Assembly (NCBI RefSeq): GCF_051014685.1
Contig: NC_135051.1
Span: 10,187,557 to 10,251,556, forward strand
DNA: 64,000 nucleotides
Source of the DNA: Ptiloglossa arizonensis
Lineage: Eukaryota > Arthropoda > Insecta > Hymenoptera > Colletidae
Direction of reading: 5' to 3'
Of the stretch, positions 25,957 through 39,165 are shown one piece after another. The first letter of the stretch is position 1, and every line of letters begins with the position of its first letter. The notes beneath the pieces were generated by a model. The model made no database searches and was not told the DNA's origin. It saw nothing but the letters and a program-made list of their open reading frames with translations. The position numbers and the translations under genes are program-made.

Positions 25957-28900
25957 TAGGTGATACTGCGAACGAAAGAGAATGTGACTCTATTAACGAG
26001 CGACAGTTATACACGGGGTGAGTAAATGCTACTTAGCATGGTACCGACTAAACGATCTAGTGTCCCTTTTCCTCCGTAGTCACCCCTAAAAGATCAACCC
26101 TCCGAAGCACTTAATTTAAATGAAAAAAAAAAAAAAATGAAGTTTATATCTTTGTTAATTTCTGAGAAAATACTTCACAGATGGGTCACCTTGTAAAACG
26201 ATACTGTACAAAGTTGAAACAACGTTATCGTATTCCAATCTAATCAGAAGTTGGATATATCGGATGATCGCGCGTTTATCGTGCACTAATATCGAACTAT
26301 TGAAACGTTTCTCGTATAAATGCTCTATTTCCGGTCGACGAATTACAATTTGGTTCTTTTATTAATCGCGGCGCGACGTGGTAGCCGCTAAATTTCGCCC
26401 GAGCGGTGAACGCGTGTTAATGAACGAAACGGTTTGACACGAGCTCGAGGAGGGTGGAAAAGAAAGAGAAAGAGAAAGGAAGTCGAGCAGGAGCAAAGAC
26501 GGGGGAAGAGAGAGACTAAGAGCGTAAAGATGTGGAAATTCTGCAGAGACAAGCGATATTCACGGTTAGGCAAGACGAGGGGCGTCGAGTGGGCATCATC
26601 GAGTACTCGTGCAACGGCGAATCGTTACAGTCGCAGCACCGTTTCGTGCTATTCGCGTTTCCGTCGTACTCGACGATGTCTGGCGAATCAAACGACGTAA
26701 AGATCTGGTAATGGGTGTTTACACAGCGACCCCGTCTCTTCTAACGATCGTTTCCACGCGTTCGAGCGGCGCGCGAGATATTTCGAATCGATCGATCGAA
26801 AATAAAAAAGACCCTCGCGAGTGGACGATCTGTCGGCCGGTAACAACCGTGTAAATACGAACCGAAATCTCGAATCAATCGAAGCTGCTTTCGACGACTG
26901 TTGCGATACCTAAACGATTGTATCGAGATTTAAAGACGACGATCGAGGAATGGCCCATTCCTTCGAAATTAGTCCAACGGAAAGAAAGATCGTTACCTTT
27001 CGGGCAGGGAACAAAACTTTACCAGAGGTGAAAATTTCGCGGGAGAGTTTTCCCCAGTAACCGATATATCGACTTTCGAATTTAACGAGCGAGTTAATTT
27101 TCATCGTTGCGCATCACGCGTAAGTTCACCATCGGTCGCGTACGTTCTCTGGTTCCTGTTTACAATTTTTGGCCGTTATCGTAACCGAAAACGTCACGTA
27201 GCCGCACCGAAAGTAATTCTTCCTAACAGCCCGATCAACTAAACCGCCCAGATAAACCGTTAAAAAGAAATTTCGATAATACAGTTTTTTACGCGTTTCG
27301 CGCATATAATTGCACTTCGAACCCGCAACGCGACAAAGAGTTCGAACAAAGCACCCCTATTGCCCCATAAAGAGGTAAAATGTACTTTGTATTTTATTGC
27401 TACCGTTGCTAGTTATCTCACGGGGGTATCGACTGTCCAGGGAAATGTATATTCCGGGCTCGCTTGTATTAATTAAAATTAATTTCGTCCTACGTTGCGC
27501 GCCGACCACGCGCCATTTTATCTCTTCCCAACGAGAGAAAAAAGAGATCGGAAAATAAAATTTCCACTGACCACCGTTCCGGTAGATCTCGCACGAACTG
27601 TTTTTCGTCTTTCTGCAGAGGAGGAGGAGGACGTGATTTTATTTTCGCGGTGGACAACGTTCGCGCGAGAACGTGGTCTGGAAAATCTGCACGCGATTCA
27701 CATCGCTTGTCGGCGCGTGTCACGAATCGCGTTCATCATAAACGGCTGACAGTCGACGGCCGGGCGATTTCCAAATGCAAATGCAAATGTATTTCGCCTC
27801 GCGATTGAACGTCAGCATCACTTTCGAGCGGTCGTTCCTGACGGACGGCCCGCCGGCAGAGTTCTAAACTCGATGACCCCTACTACTGAATCCGACCAAT
27901 TAGAACGGATTCGGCGATAATACGGGTGACATGAATTACTGCCTCGCGTCGCCTGTTCCCGCCCTTTTCTTCTCGCCACCGCTTCTCTCCTTCATTTTCC
28001 ACGCTTCTAATCGCCGGAATTAACCGATCGTCAACGAGACGTTCACCGCGATTTTCACCCGCCGCTCGATGCATTATTGTTGCACGACAACGGTATTTGC
28101 GCTGAATGTGTACACAAACTTCGAGCAAATTGGTGACCCGAATGTTGGTCGAGATACAAAAATGGTTCTTATACCTAGAGTCCAATATTCACCGAGCTGG
28201 CGGAGAGTTAGTTCCACTACTTCCTGGAAACGTTCGCGCCGAGCGAGCCAGAAGCGGAAAAGTAAAATGTCTATGTTTTTTTTTAACTTCGACGGCGTAA
28301 AACCGCTTTAATCGGATCCACGAGCTTTCGACGATGAAATCGATATCAAACACGAATGTATTCGGGTGATTTTACATTGATCGAGTAACACGTAATTAAC
28401 ATAGGACCGACGAGAGAGTAAAATAATATACGTATATTGTACAAAATATTATAATATCGTTGACCAAAGTCCATTTGAAAATCGCTTTTATGGAAAACAC
28501 TATCGTGTATTTAATCCTTTACGGATGAACACTTGGAACGTAAGCATACAAAAAATTAATTTGTCAAGTTTACGAATTCGACTTTAACGGAATCGCTCCG
28601 ACCAGTTCTCAGTTGCTCTTACCCTTTCGCATTCTCTTCGCCAATATAAATATAACCGAGACTCGAGGGGAGATAAGAGCGATCGAATTTCGTTTACCTG
28701 TTCCTCTAGCTGGTAGAGGAGCCCGGATCGGTCGAGTGCTAAAGGAACTCTACCATGTTTCGTTTAAAATCTTTTCAAAATCTTGAGTTTTCCTGAGGGT
28801 TGAATTCGGAATTTCGTGTCGCGGTGAAAGTCGTGCTCGTATTTATCGACTCATTTTATCACGAGTTGTACGAGAGGTTGCGCGACGAGCCATACAAGAT

Positions 28901-29675
28901 TGTTGTACGAAAAACCTTTGCCCCAACAGGGCCTCTTCTAAAAAAAAAAAAAAGTATATGGGCAGAGAGTTACTCGACGAATAAGGAATACGGAGAACAA
29001 AATCTCCGTCATTCTCGGTGGTTTCGCGCGAAGCAACGTGAACGTATTGCATATAGTGGAGCATGAATCACTCCTGAATCCTTCTCCCCCTCCTTAAATT
29101 CGACCCAGCCCGGCACGATCCGTCCCGGTCCAACCCGGTTCCAGGTGCCGAAACGAATACTTTTCTCATCGACACGTTCGTACGACAGAAAGAAATTTTA
29201 AGAAAAAATGGAATCGCGTTACCAAAAATTAAAGCAAATATAACACCGAAGATCGAAATCTTCGAATAACCCCTTTTAAATCGATCCAGCTCGGTTTCCG
29301 CGTTTTTCGACCATCGCGAGGAGATTAAATTTCCCAAACTCACTCTATTGGACAAACGAACTCGAGCTCGCGCTTACCAACAGCGGTACTAACTCCGGAA
29401 AATTTTACGTTTGATTCAATTCAGGGATCGCAGTAAGGTAAGGCAATACCGTCGTGAAACGTGTACCTTTTCGGTTTTATCGCGGATGCGATATCGATAC
29501 GAGACTTATCGCGAAAGATTACGTCAACCGTCGAGCGATTAGGTTTGATTTCTCCAAAAGAAAACCAGGGAAAAAAAAAAGAAAAGAAAAGAAAATACGG
29601 ATACAGGGCCTGGCGAGCGCTCGAGGCGAGCCTGCTTGTCTTCCTATGGGTCTATGGCCCGCCCGTGTTCTACGC

Positions 29676-29929
29676 CAGTGTCTCTCAAAACTTTTGATCA
29701 CGTGGAAATTCTCGATTTCCTGTCCCATCGACGATCGCTACGTCCAAACTACGATTTCGTCTTATCGTCTCGAACGCATCACGCAACGAAAGACTCTTAC
29801 CTCTGTCGCGCGCATAACAAAAATTTGCTCGATCCTTTTGGTGTGGCTTCGTTGGCGAAGAGCAAGGAAGGCTGGTTCAAAGGTTCCGTGAAGGGTCGTT
29901 AGTTCGGGCCCGTAAACTGAAAGACACTG
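29676..29929. mobile_element. candidate hAT-type MITE
   Basis: The left terminus CAGTGTCTCTCA and the reverse complement of the right terminus CAGTGTCTTTCA agree at 11 of 12 positions. CAGTG followed by TCA is typical of hAT-superfamily ends. Flanking octamers GTTCTACG (29667-29674) and GTTCTATA (29931-29938) match at 6 of 8 positions, in line with an aged 8 bp hAT target duplication, with one spacer base on each side. The 254 bp interior has no transposase. Confidence 0.5.
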
Positions 29930-32900
29930 CGTTCTATACAGGCTGCACCTACAACAAACGGCCGGCGACCCCGGCCGCTCTTTGTCCTCTCGACTTCTCT
30001 GCTCGCTCCCTTTCACTTCTTCCTTCTAACCGTCATCCCGCGTCTTTCCTTCGTCGCCCCCCACCCACACACACACAGCGTCTTTATTGTTCCTTGCGCC
30101 GAGACACGACCGGTCTTTTCTTCACCGATCACGTTGCTTCTCCTAATTTATTTCCTCCCAACTTCCCATCTACCGATGTTCTCGCACAGAAATCTATTCA
30201 CTCGTTAGGCTGACTCGAAATCGCGAAACCGAGCTACACGCCGATGGCGCCATTTTGTTTTTCTTTTCCCGCCAAAAGAAATTGCACAATCTACGGAAAC
30301 ATAATTCAAATGGCGAAAATCGCGAGGTACGCATGCGTACTCGTTCACCCTCTTATTTGCATTGCTAACTCTATCTTTATTCCTTTCCACTTGGTCTCGT
30401 TCTAAAACCGGACGACTCGAGAAAACTGCAAAGTTTTCAAAAGATAAACCTTTTTATTCGTAGATTTGTTTGGTCGGTACTGGTCGAATTTACCTTTCCC
30501 TACGAATATCGCGATGATTCGTTAAAAGACTGATACTCGGGTTTCGCACAATTTTTAAAGAGAATGAAATATTTCTCGAGACAAAGGGGGCGAACACGTC
30601 TACCGAGTCGGGAAAATTATAAACGCGTTTCGTGCTCGGCCATAATCTCGATAAACAGTCGTAAAACTGTTTAAATTTACCACAAAGAACGGGCGCACTT
30701 GTAAAGGATTGATATTCAGGGATGGATTTTTTGTTACGTAATCTCGACCCAGTTGAATGAGATGTTCCTTTGAAAACAAAATAAAGAAAACGCCGAGTCC
30801 ACCGAAAGAACCGTTTTTACGCGGACTTCCTCTAGGTGAATAAAGCTCGATAATTGCACAGATGATATTCGGCCCGGAGAGTAAATCCGTGGCCAAACTC
30901 CCGGGCATACGTATCGCGTGGAACGTTTTATAAAAGTTTTCCAATTCGAAGTGTACAATATCGGTTTAATTATTACGGACGAACGGTAACGGACGAAAAA
31001 CGGACTCATCGCGACGCGATGGTGCACGCCGAATGGAATGTACCACCGAGTCGAAGAATAGATGGCGCGCGTTCGAACTACAATTAATGGTCGTCGATGA
31101 TTGCGATCGACGAAGAAACGGATATCGATATTTTCTATTTCTGCACGATCAAGGGCATTGAATTGTTTTATTTATTTCTCAGCCGCGAAACATGCAAATA
31201 AACCGTTGATCGGAGGTTACGGTAAAATCGATACTAGTAAATACGAAAATAAATCGGAAAGCGTCGCGGTTAAAAATACAATGCAGAGAAAACATGGAAG
31301 CTCTACCTCTTTTCGACGGTGAGTTTGATCTTCGCAGGGAAGGCAGCATTGCTCGACAAAATTCTCGAACCGAGCTTTGCCGCCTGACATTTTGCATAAT
31401 CCAGATCGGCTTGTTTACGTCCGTTCACGGTCCAACGTCTTTGAGAATCTCGAGCAGGCGAGGATAAAGCAACGAGAGAAAAAAAAAAGAAAGGGGAAGC
31501 CATACTGCATCGCGCGCACGACGCCGCCACCGTTGTTGTAGCTAAAGCTGCATTCTTTCGTGGGAAGGAAAAGAGCAGGAACGACCGGGCGAGAAGGTGG
31601 GGGTGATAGAGACGAAAGGGGGATAGGGAGAGGGAGTGAGGGAAAAATCCGAGGAATGTACCAAGAGAGCACTTTGAAATCGGCTGGCAGTGGTTTAAGA
31701 TTACGCCGAGTAAGGTTCTTCGAAGGCCTCTCGAATCTCCTCAAGCCGAATCCTTATGCGACCAACTCGACAAAATGGAACGCGACCCTGATTGGCTCGA
31801 TGGAGCCACGTCGAAACGAATCTCGCGTCGATTAATGCTAATAAAAGTAAGGTACGTCTCTTTCGACCTGTCGATCGACATCTCGCACCGGTAACGAGAT
31901 TCTAATAATCGTAAACGTGCTCGCACGACCGTTGCGATAGGTGCACTATCGTTGTTTCGTTCTTACGATAACATTCGACGGTATTTCCTCGCGCGGAACG
32001 AAAAATTGCAACCGTGTAGTAGATCACCGTGGCCCATCACTTATTATTAAAAGTACTTTCGTGCTAGAACCGGCGTGTTTAGTTTCGAGAAAATAACGGG
32101 TCGAATTTATTCCGTGTAGACCTATACAGAGTTCTCCGTGGTCACTTAACCTATGCGAACTTCTAAAACGAGTCCAAAGACTCGCTCGTATCGTAGCGCG
32201 ACGTGCTTTACGTCTCGAGTCTAATAGGCTCATCCGAGGTAAGGAATATAGCGGAGATTAACCGGTAAGACGAAATAACGAAGAATATCGCGCATCGGTG
32301 TACATTTCGTGTTTCGTGTTCTCGCGCATAAAAATCGAAAAGTGTATCGTATGTGGAACGGCGTGTTTCCAGCGAGGCTCTGGGCTAGGTGTTCTTCGTA
32401 ATCCGTTGGACGATCGTCGTTCCCATGAATTTAAAATTTTACGACAGGGGTGTTCCACGAAGGAGGTAAGAACTCGCGACACTAAAAACTAGAGATAGCG
32501 CAGAAACATACGAGTAATCTCGCGTATACGAAAATTCCCACGAGTGGAGGCACACCTTTCTACAAAAGTAGCGTACAGTCTATCGCCCCGAGTAACCGTC
32601 CCCGGTTTTCTCAGGGTACACATTTCGTATCGCTCGAGCCGATACCTTGCTATCCGATATCTCTCGCCAAGAAAACTAGAGGCGGGCTACTGGTTTTCGA
32701 TTACGAGAGTGGAAAGAAGACGTCGCGGTTTGCGCGTCCAGTGCACAAACCGACATCATCTTATCACATTCCGAAATTTCGTCGCGAAACGGATGGTTCG
32801 GATATTCGAATTGGAAGATTTCGTTCGAGCGTAAAGCGTACAGAGGAGACAATAATATTCGAAAGATTCGAGTCCTCTCGGTAGTTATGAACGAGGCCTA

Positions 32901-33592
32901 AGGCCCCACTTTGCCCCACCATTATTGTACGGTTGGCCTCGTCGAGCAACGCACTCACAAACGAGCGCGCATGCGCAGCAGGATAAAATGTTATAAACAC
33001 GCACCGACTTGTCGGCACACAAACGCGTGGGTACGTACACAAACTCGGCCAAACGACGGTGTGGAATACGCGCGTGCAACGAAAGCATTGCGTATTAACC
33101 TCTAAAAAAACGTAGGTATTCCGACTCACCGAGAACTCCACAGAGCAGTAGACACGATAATAAAAGAGGCTGGGGCCTCGCCCAGGTCCGTAGGTTGGAT
33201 TTGCCTGTTCGTTGTCGCGACATGTTTCGTTTCTTCTTTCCTCTGCTTTTTCGCCTTTCCGGCTGGGTGACCGCCGTAGCGTGCACGCTCTCGACTCCGC
33301 GTTCCCGTACAGTTTTCTTCGTGTTCACCGATGCAAACTGTTTTCCCCGTAGCGATCACCGAAGTTTCAACAATCGCTAAAGTACATCACCAGCGCACAT
33401 GGTTCTCACGATCCCTTCTGGCTCCTTCTCTATCCAAGGGAACAAAACACACGTCACACTTGCGCACCTAGACCGACGAGGACATCGACTGGACGGTAAA
33501 CGGAACACAACACGCGCGAACGCTGTCCCGAAGACCGACGCCGTACAAACGCGCCTACCCGACTGAACGACGAGGACGCGCGATTTGTTCGC

Positions 33593-33690
33593 AGTACCCT
33601 GCCTGCTCGCTGCCTGCCTGCCTGCCTGCCTGCCTGCTTGCTTGCTGCCTGCCTGCCTGTCCTCTTGCTTGCCTGCCCGCCTGCCCCGAA
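33593..33690. repeat. (GCCT)n / (GCTT)n microsatellite
   Basis: Interrupted tetranucleotide array of GCCT with GCTT, GTCC and GCCC variants. Cysteine/leucine-rich ORFs across it are repeat artefacts. Confidence 0.9.
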
Positions 33691-34769
33691 TACTCGTACT
33701 CTCTCGCTCGCTCTCGTTACCTCCCTCTCCCCGCTACCTTCGACGCGTCGACCTACCGCCAATACCCTCTCCACTCCGCCAACCCCGCGCTGCCAATCCC
33801 ATCGCCAGCATACAAACAGACCTCTCTCCCCACCACTAACTACTTGTTGATCTTCCCTCAGGAACGGCAGTCGGTCCGTCGAACCTTGCGCTTCTGATAC
33901 CTTTCCGTTTGTTTCAATTTTCATCAGAATCGCGCACATTGTCACTCGTTTGCCCCAAAATTCGACGTACGATAAATACTGCAACTTTGAGTCTTCTCCG
34001 ATGAAAATGCTACGAACCGGGAGTTCCGTTAACACGGGATTCTCGTTGCAAGGCAATGCGCGCACGTTGAAACGAATCTTACTATCTTTTTTAATAGAAT
34101 GAAATTCGAATCGGACGATCTTCGGAATCGCAGTATAGACGGTTGCACGCTCGATGATCCGTAAGATGCGTTTTATCGTTACGGTTGCCGGAGAGAACGT
34201 GGACATTTTCCCGAAAGGTGGAGCGCTAATAACTCGTAGACCCGAATGGTACGGTGTCGTATCCAGTGCACGTTTATGGCTCGGAAATTACCGTAATTAT
34301 AGTGATTTCCACGTGAATTAGTGCCTCCCTTATTCCGTTCGTTGTTCTTTAGCCTCTGTCCCGCGAGTTTTTCGCCTCTCTTTTTATCCCTCTTCTCGTC
34401 TGTTTCTTTTTTTCCTTTATCTTTTTGTACCGCATTAGCCAGAGTAGCACGCAGCCGTGCGGACCAGACGATCGACCACAAGATTCCTCGGAAATTACAA
34501 TTTCCAGTGTCTTCTTGGATTCTCGTGTTCCATTCCCCGACACGTAAACGCCGATGAGGAGTACAAATTAACGCGTGTTGCTCCAACTAAAAGTATCTTC
34601 CCAAATATGTAGAGGAGCGATTCAGCCGGTCGTGACCATCCTGACGTCGAGTTACGTAATTGACCTCTGCATCGGTTTCAAGACCTACGAGGCTCCCGAT
34701 CCTACGACACTCGCCTCAGAGTTAGTTTAATTGAATTCCACGAGGTCCAAAATCAAACTCATTAAAATA

Positions 34770-34800
34770 GTAGAGCTCCGTAGAGCTCCGTAGAGCTCCA
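34770..34800. repeat. (GTAGAGCTCC)3
   Basis: Three exact head-to-tail decamers. Confidence 0.9.
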
Positions 34801-35228
34801 GAGAAAGAGAGTAGAGGATAGTAAAAGAGAAATGGCTGTCCACCGTCGAACAGAGTACGCAGTATGTCTCGAGGAAAGAACATGACCGTCGTTGACTAAA
34901 TTTACGGAGAAAAAGACTTGCCACTGATCGATCAAGGAATACTTTTCGCAGATGTCGTACGTATACAGATATTCACCTCTTGGTCGCAGTTTCAGCGAAT
35001 CCAAGAGTACGCGCACATGTTTATTCAACGTATTACGTTCTGGCGAGGTTTCGGAGACGGTAAAGAAGAGAAGGAAGAATAGACAGAGCTTCAGGGAAGA
35101 TCCGTGCTTTTAAATTGAATCCGTATCTCGAACTCGGTACCTTTGCGCCCCGAGATTCACGGGTTCGCTATAAAACACGGGGAATCGTTCGAAGTTTGTA
35201 AACGTCGGCAATATGTACCCGGAGGTGG

Positions 35229-35295
35229 AGAGCGGCGAGCGGAGATCGGCGAGCGGAGATCGGCGAGCGGAGAGCGGAGAGCGGAGAGCGGAGTT
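35229..35295. repeat. GAGCGGA-type heptamer minisatellite
   Basis: Begins as a 14 bp higher-order unit combining GAGCGGA and GATCGGC, then changes to uniform GAGCGGA copies. Confidence 0.9.
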
Positions 35296-36278
35296 GAAGG
35301 CGCGAAGAAGGAATTTGCGAATATAGTTTGAAACTATTTTTCAATCGTGATTCTCGGTCAGGAGTTCGAAGTACCGCGGTTTCCCGCTCGAAGTGGCGTC
35401 GAGCGGAGAAGTTGGTCGAGGAAGCCTCACCTCGGGGTACCCGAGTACATACCACCGGTACGTATTCGTGAAAGAGTGAACGTGTCGTGGAGCAGCTCCT
35501 CTTCCGTCGTATTCTTGGCGGAAATTCTCTCGTTAAGGAATGCAGCCGCGTCATCGGCAACTCCCAGCGTGGGGTTAGCGCGATGCATGAATCATTTATT
35601 CGGTGCTACCGGGTCCGAGCGTTTCGCAATTTTCTTACTTCTCTCCGGTTGACCGTGCGGCGTTGAAAACGATACGAACGCGCAACGTTTAAGCCGTCTT
35701 CGAATCGTGGAACTTTGATTTTTCCAAATTGTTACGTTCTATTCGTGTTTCGATAACACGGAAGCAAATATTTTCTCAAGAAAATTGGTGAAAATTGAGG
35801 CCAGTGCGCAAAAGAATAAAAGAACCCACCGATCGAGGTTTCCACGATCGAAAATTAAAGAATAAGGTAGACGGATTTCTATCCTAGCGAGCGTAGAGGT
35901 TTCACTTTGGAACGGGTTGGGTCCGAAAGGCTCAATTTGAAATATTTTTACTTAACCGAACACGGGGTATTCTTTCGCGTAGCGTGTAACACGGTCTACG
36001 GGGAAATAAAATAGAAACGGAAATTAAAAGTACGCGATGCGTTAAAATTAAACGCGGCGGGTTTATAAGAGGTCGCAGAAGGGTTAATCGGTACGGATTC
36101 GGCCATCGCGGAGATATCGAACGAAAAGGTTTCGAAAAAAAGATCGCTCTGGAAAGAAAAATTCGATTTTTCCAAACTTGTACGAGAGAAGATCCCGTTT
36201 ACCGATCCTCCCGTGACTATTGATGTCACCGTTGGGACGAAGGATACGCGAGGATAGGCCCTCTGCCGTGTTACCGTG

Positions 36279-36338
36279 GACACCGTAGACAACACCGTAG
36301 ACACTGTAGACACTGTAGACACTGTAGACACCGTAGAC
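36279..36338. repeat. 9 bp ACACTGTAG minisatellite
   Basis: About six copies of ACACTGTAG/ACACCGTAG, one flanked by an extra ACA. The Ser-Thr-Val repeats in overlapping ORFs come from this array. Confidence 0.9.
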
Positions 36339-39165
36339 TGAGACAGGAATCAATATCACCGAGATCGAATCAACGGACAAGGAACCAGCCCTCACCGGTG
36401 CACCCGATCGAAAGAAATAATTCACGGGTGAATATTAAGTGGGCCCGAGTCGAAGCTACCGATAATGGGCCACACCTATTCACGTGGCGCGATAAGGCGT
36501 AAACCACGGGAGGATTCGCGATCGATTCCCGGTTGAAAGGAATTAAACCGAGGGTACAGAGGGTACCGGGGCTTCTCATAAATTTCCAGTCGGCGCTTTA
36601 TGATTTCTCGACCGATGCTCGCCAAGTGGCCAATCCTTTCTACGGAAACGGTTTGCAAGGGCGCGTAAAAGCGAGGGGCGTCTCCGTTCGGAAACGTGCC
36701 AGAAAACAAGGGACCGTACGCGAACTCGTTGCAAATTTCCCATCCAAGTGGAAAGCGTACACGTTAAAAAAATGTTCCACCGTGGTCGGTTCGACCCTCC
36801 GTGCGTGAATCGAACGTGCGATTCTTTATCACGACGAACTCCTTGCGAGTATCGAATCGCGAAATGTGCTTACGGACGATTCGATTTCGTCCGTTAAATT
36901 AGGTTCGATACCGGTCACCGGACCTATTTTCATTTGCATACGGAAGCCGCAACGTGACCATCGAACTGCGCGCGAGCATTATTCGCCGCGGCACGATTCA
37001 CCGTACCGGTTCGCTCGTGTCTGCCGTTTCGAAAATGACCAAAAACAATGAACAATACGAAAACTGAGCGAAAAACAAACGGAGGAAAAATAAAGGCGCA
37101 GGTTTGAAATTGAATTTACAGGAAGGGAAGGGAGCTGCCAGCAACGGTTCGATCTTCCACGAAAGTGTAAGCGGACGACTTGTTCTGGCAATTCCGATCG
37201 TTTTCCGCCTAAACGGCAAACGTTGCGTACGGAATACATACGCAAGCGGAGTTCATCGACCTGCGAGCCCATTATCGCTCGTATTCCCAAAGGACATTGT
37301 CCATACTTCCACCCCACCCCACTCCACCCCTCATTTTCTCGAAAAGCTATTTTCCGCGTCACCATGGTGCGTTAGAAACGAGGCGATTACTATTAAGCAC
37401 GCTCGTTTAGCTAGCGATAATTAGTATTTAACCATTGGCATTCGAGTAGGTCTAGGACGGGCAATTGCGCGTTTCTATTTAATTCCTGGAAAGCTCCAAT
37501 CGAATCGATTCGATTCGCATCGTGGCTGACCTTTTCCGGTTAGACCCAAACACGCTACAAATCGCTGAAATTTTACTACCATCCTCTTAAATGTTTCCGC
37601 TATCCGGAATATTTCAATCCATCGGGAGGAAAATTGGTTCGATTTACCCGGTATTTGGATCGATTTTGATTCAAAGAACTCGACCGATCGTCCGTCTGTA
37701 AAATTATTAAAAAGACGAAGCGAAAAAGCGAGAGATTTTAATATCTGTAAGTGGATGATTCATCGCGATGCGTGCAGCGTTCGTTTGCAACGCTCGAGTC
37801 GTACCGTCCCTACTCCGTCCCTGCGGTATTTCCTTCTCTCTCGTTCTCCCCGTCTTTCGAGGACCTCGAGGACGGAGACAATTCCTAGAATCGCCGCTAC
37901 CTGCCGCACGATCGTTTCGATCGCCTTAAATCGAAGAGAATTCTGTACCAAGGTTCGAACGTTCGAACCGTTTTCGCGAACCGAAGGCAACAGTATCGAG
38001 TGAATCCGGACATCGGGAGCGGCCCGCGGACTCATCCGCGATCACGATTCGTAATTCGGGTGTTTCCGGATATTTTCGTGGTTAACGCGTTCGTTAGATT
38101 CGGTAAGCAGCCGTATCGCCTAATTTGCGTCGGCGCGGTGCCTTCGAGTTTCGTCGGTGAAAAAATTGAAGCGCGCAGGCCCGTGTCGGGAGTAACAGTT
38201 AACGCTCTCGTCCCAATAACTCGTTACGCAGCCAGTGCCTCGTTTATCATTGCGAATCGACCGTACTTGAAAACGACCATACTCGTGAATAAAATCGCAA
38301 AGTGCAACGTTGTACAATTTCTTTGATCGTAGGCCTTTGATCGACGGATGGTCCAGCCGATCGCGTACGCGCGTTTTCACGGCGTTGCCGCTCATTCGAT
38401 CGGTTGTATTTCATCAACCGGGTTACTATTTACCGAATTTCTATTACGCCGATGGTAGTTGATTAAATCGCGTATTTCATTAACGGGAACGACGGTATTA
38501 ATGTACGGTGGATCGAAATTATCGAAAGGTGGCAGGCGAACAGGCGAGGACCGGAGATAATCCAACGCACATTATCGAAACATTGCCTCTACGATTCAGG
38601 GTCCTGGTTAAAGAATTGCGTACGAACGGCCGGTGATGCCTCTGTATAGCCTATTTAGCGTAGAATTTGTAACAATGTCTACCGAAAGGTTAAAATAATA
38701 GCGCGATCGAGTAGTCTCCCCGGCGAGAAGACCCCGTTTACGTTTACGTTTACGTGTATGTGTACGTGTACGTATGTATCTCTTTTCTCGGTGGACCTCG
38801 CTACCGCGTTCCGACCAATCTTTCCAACCTTCGTCCCCCAAAATTAGAATTTTTTGTTTCGTTAACAGTTGATCTTTCGTCGTCTATATATAACGCGCTA
38901 CCGTTCTGTCGTTGTCAACGTTAACTATTAGAAAATAATCTATGTAAATAACAATCGTTGTTCGGCGATACAAGTTGACGAAAGTTTTCGGCCCTTAGAG
39001 ATTCCTTTGAATCACGATATTTATAAATTGTAACAATTACGAATTTATATCGGACGCAACGATTAAAATAATTATTACCAATATCTACGATCTATTGTAT
39101 ATTTATTTGCAAGTTAAATAGTATAAATCAATACAACCGAATGATAGCAGGAGCTAGTGGTGGAA

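Larger units (their letters stand above)
18085..29666. other. non-coding CpG-rich stretch, no supported gene
   Basis: Long ORFs exist, for example 264 codons at 24142-24936 (+) facing 182 and 140 codons on the minus strand, but composition is arginine/serine-rich, no domain is recognisable and several frames are open together. Repeats seen: a hexamer array (19002-19062), a G14 run (19955-19968), a candidate MITE (20881-21220), a C14 run (23805-23818) and a GCGCGT array (25926-25956). Confidence 0.6.
29939..39165. other. non-coding CpG-rich stretch, no supported gene
   Basis: No defensible exon. The 250-codon minus-strand ORF at 33454-34206 crosses a GCCT microsatellite, has an arginine/glycine-rich end and shows no domain. 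Repeats: GCCT array (33593-33690), three GTAGAGCTCC units (34770-34800), GAGCGGA array (35229-35295), a 9 bp array (36279-36338), a GGTTCGAA-centred palindrome near 37953-37970 and GTTTAC/GTGTAC units (38738-38776). A TATATATAA box at about 38884 has no recognisable gene downstream. Confidence 0.55.

Noticed and set aside
26010..26205. Possible MITE with CACGGGGTGA and TCACCTTG ends
   Set aside because: The inverted similarity is only a few bases and no target-site duplication is visible.
33454..34206. 250-codon minus-strand ORF
   Set aside because: It runs through a GCCT microsatellite, contains Ala/Gly/Arg/Lys/Gln-rich repeat-derived sequence and has no recognisable domain.
37953..37970. 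tRNA B-box-like GGTTCGAAC sequence
   Set aside because: It is one half of a palindrome; no A-box, acceptor stem or cloverleaf could be found around it.
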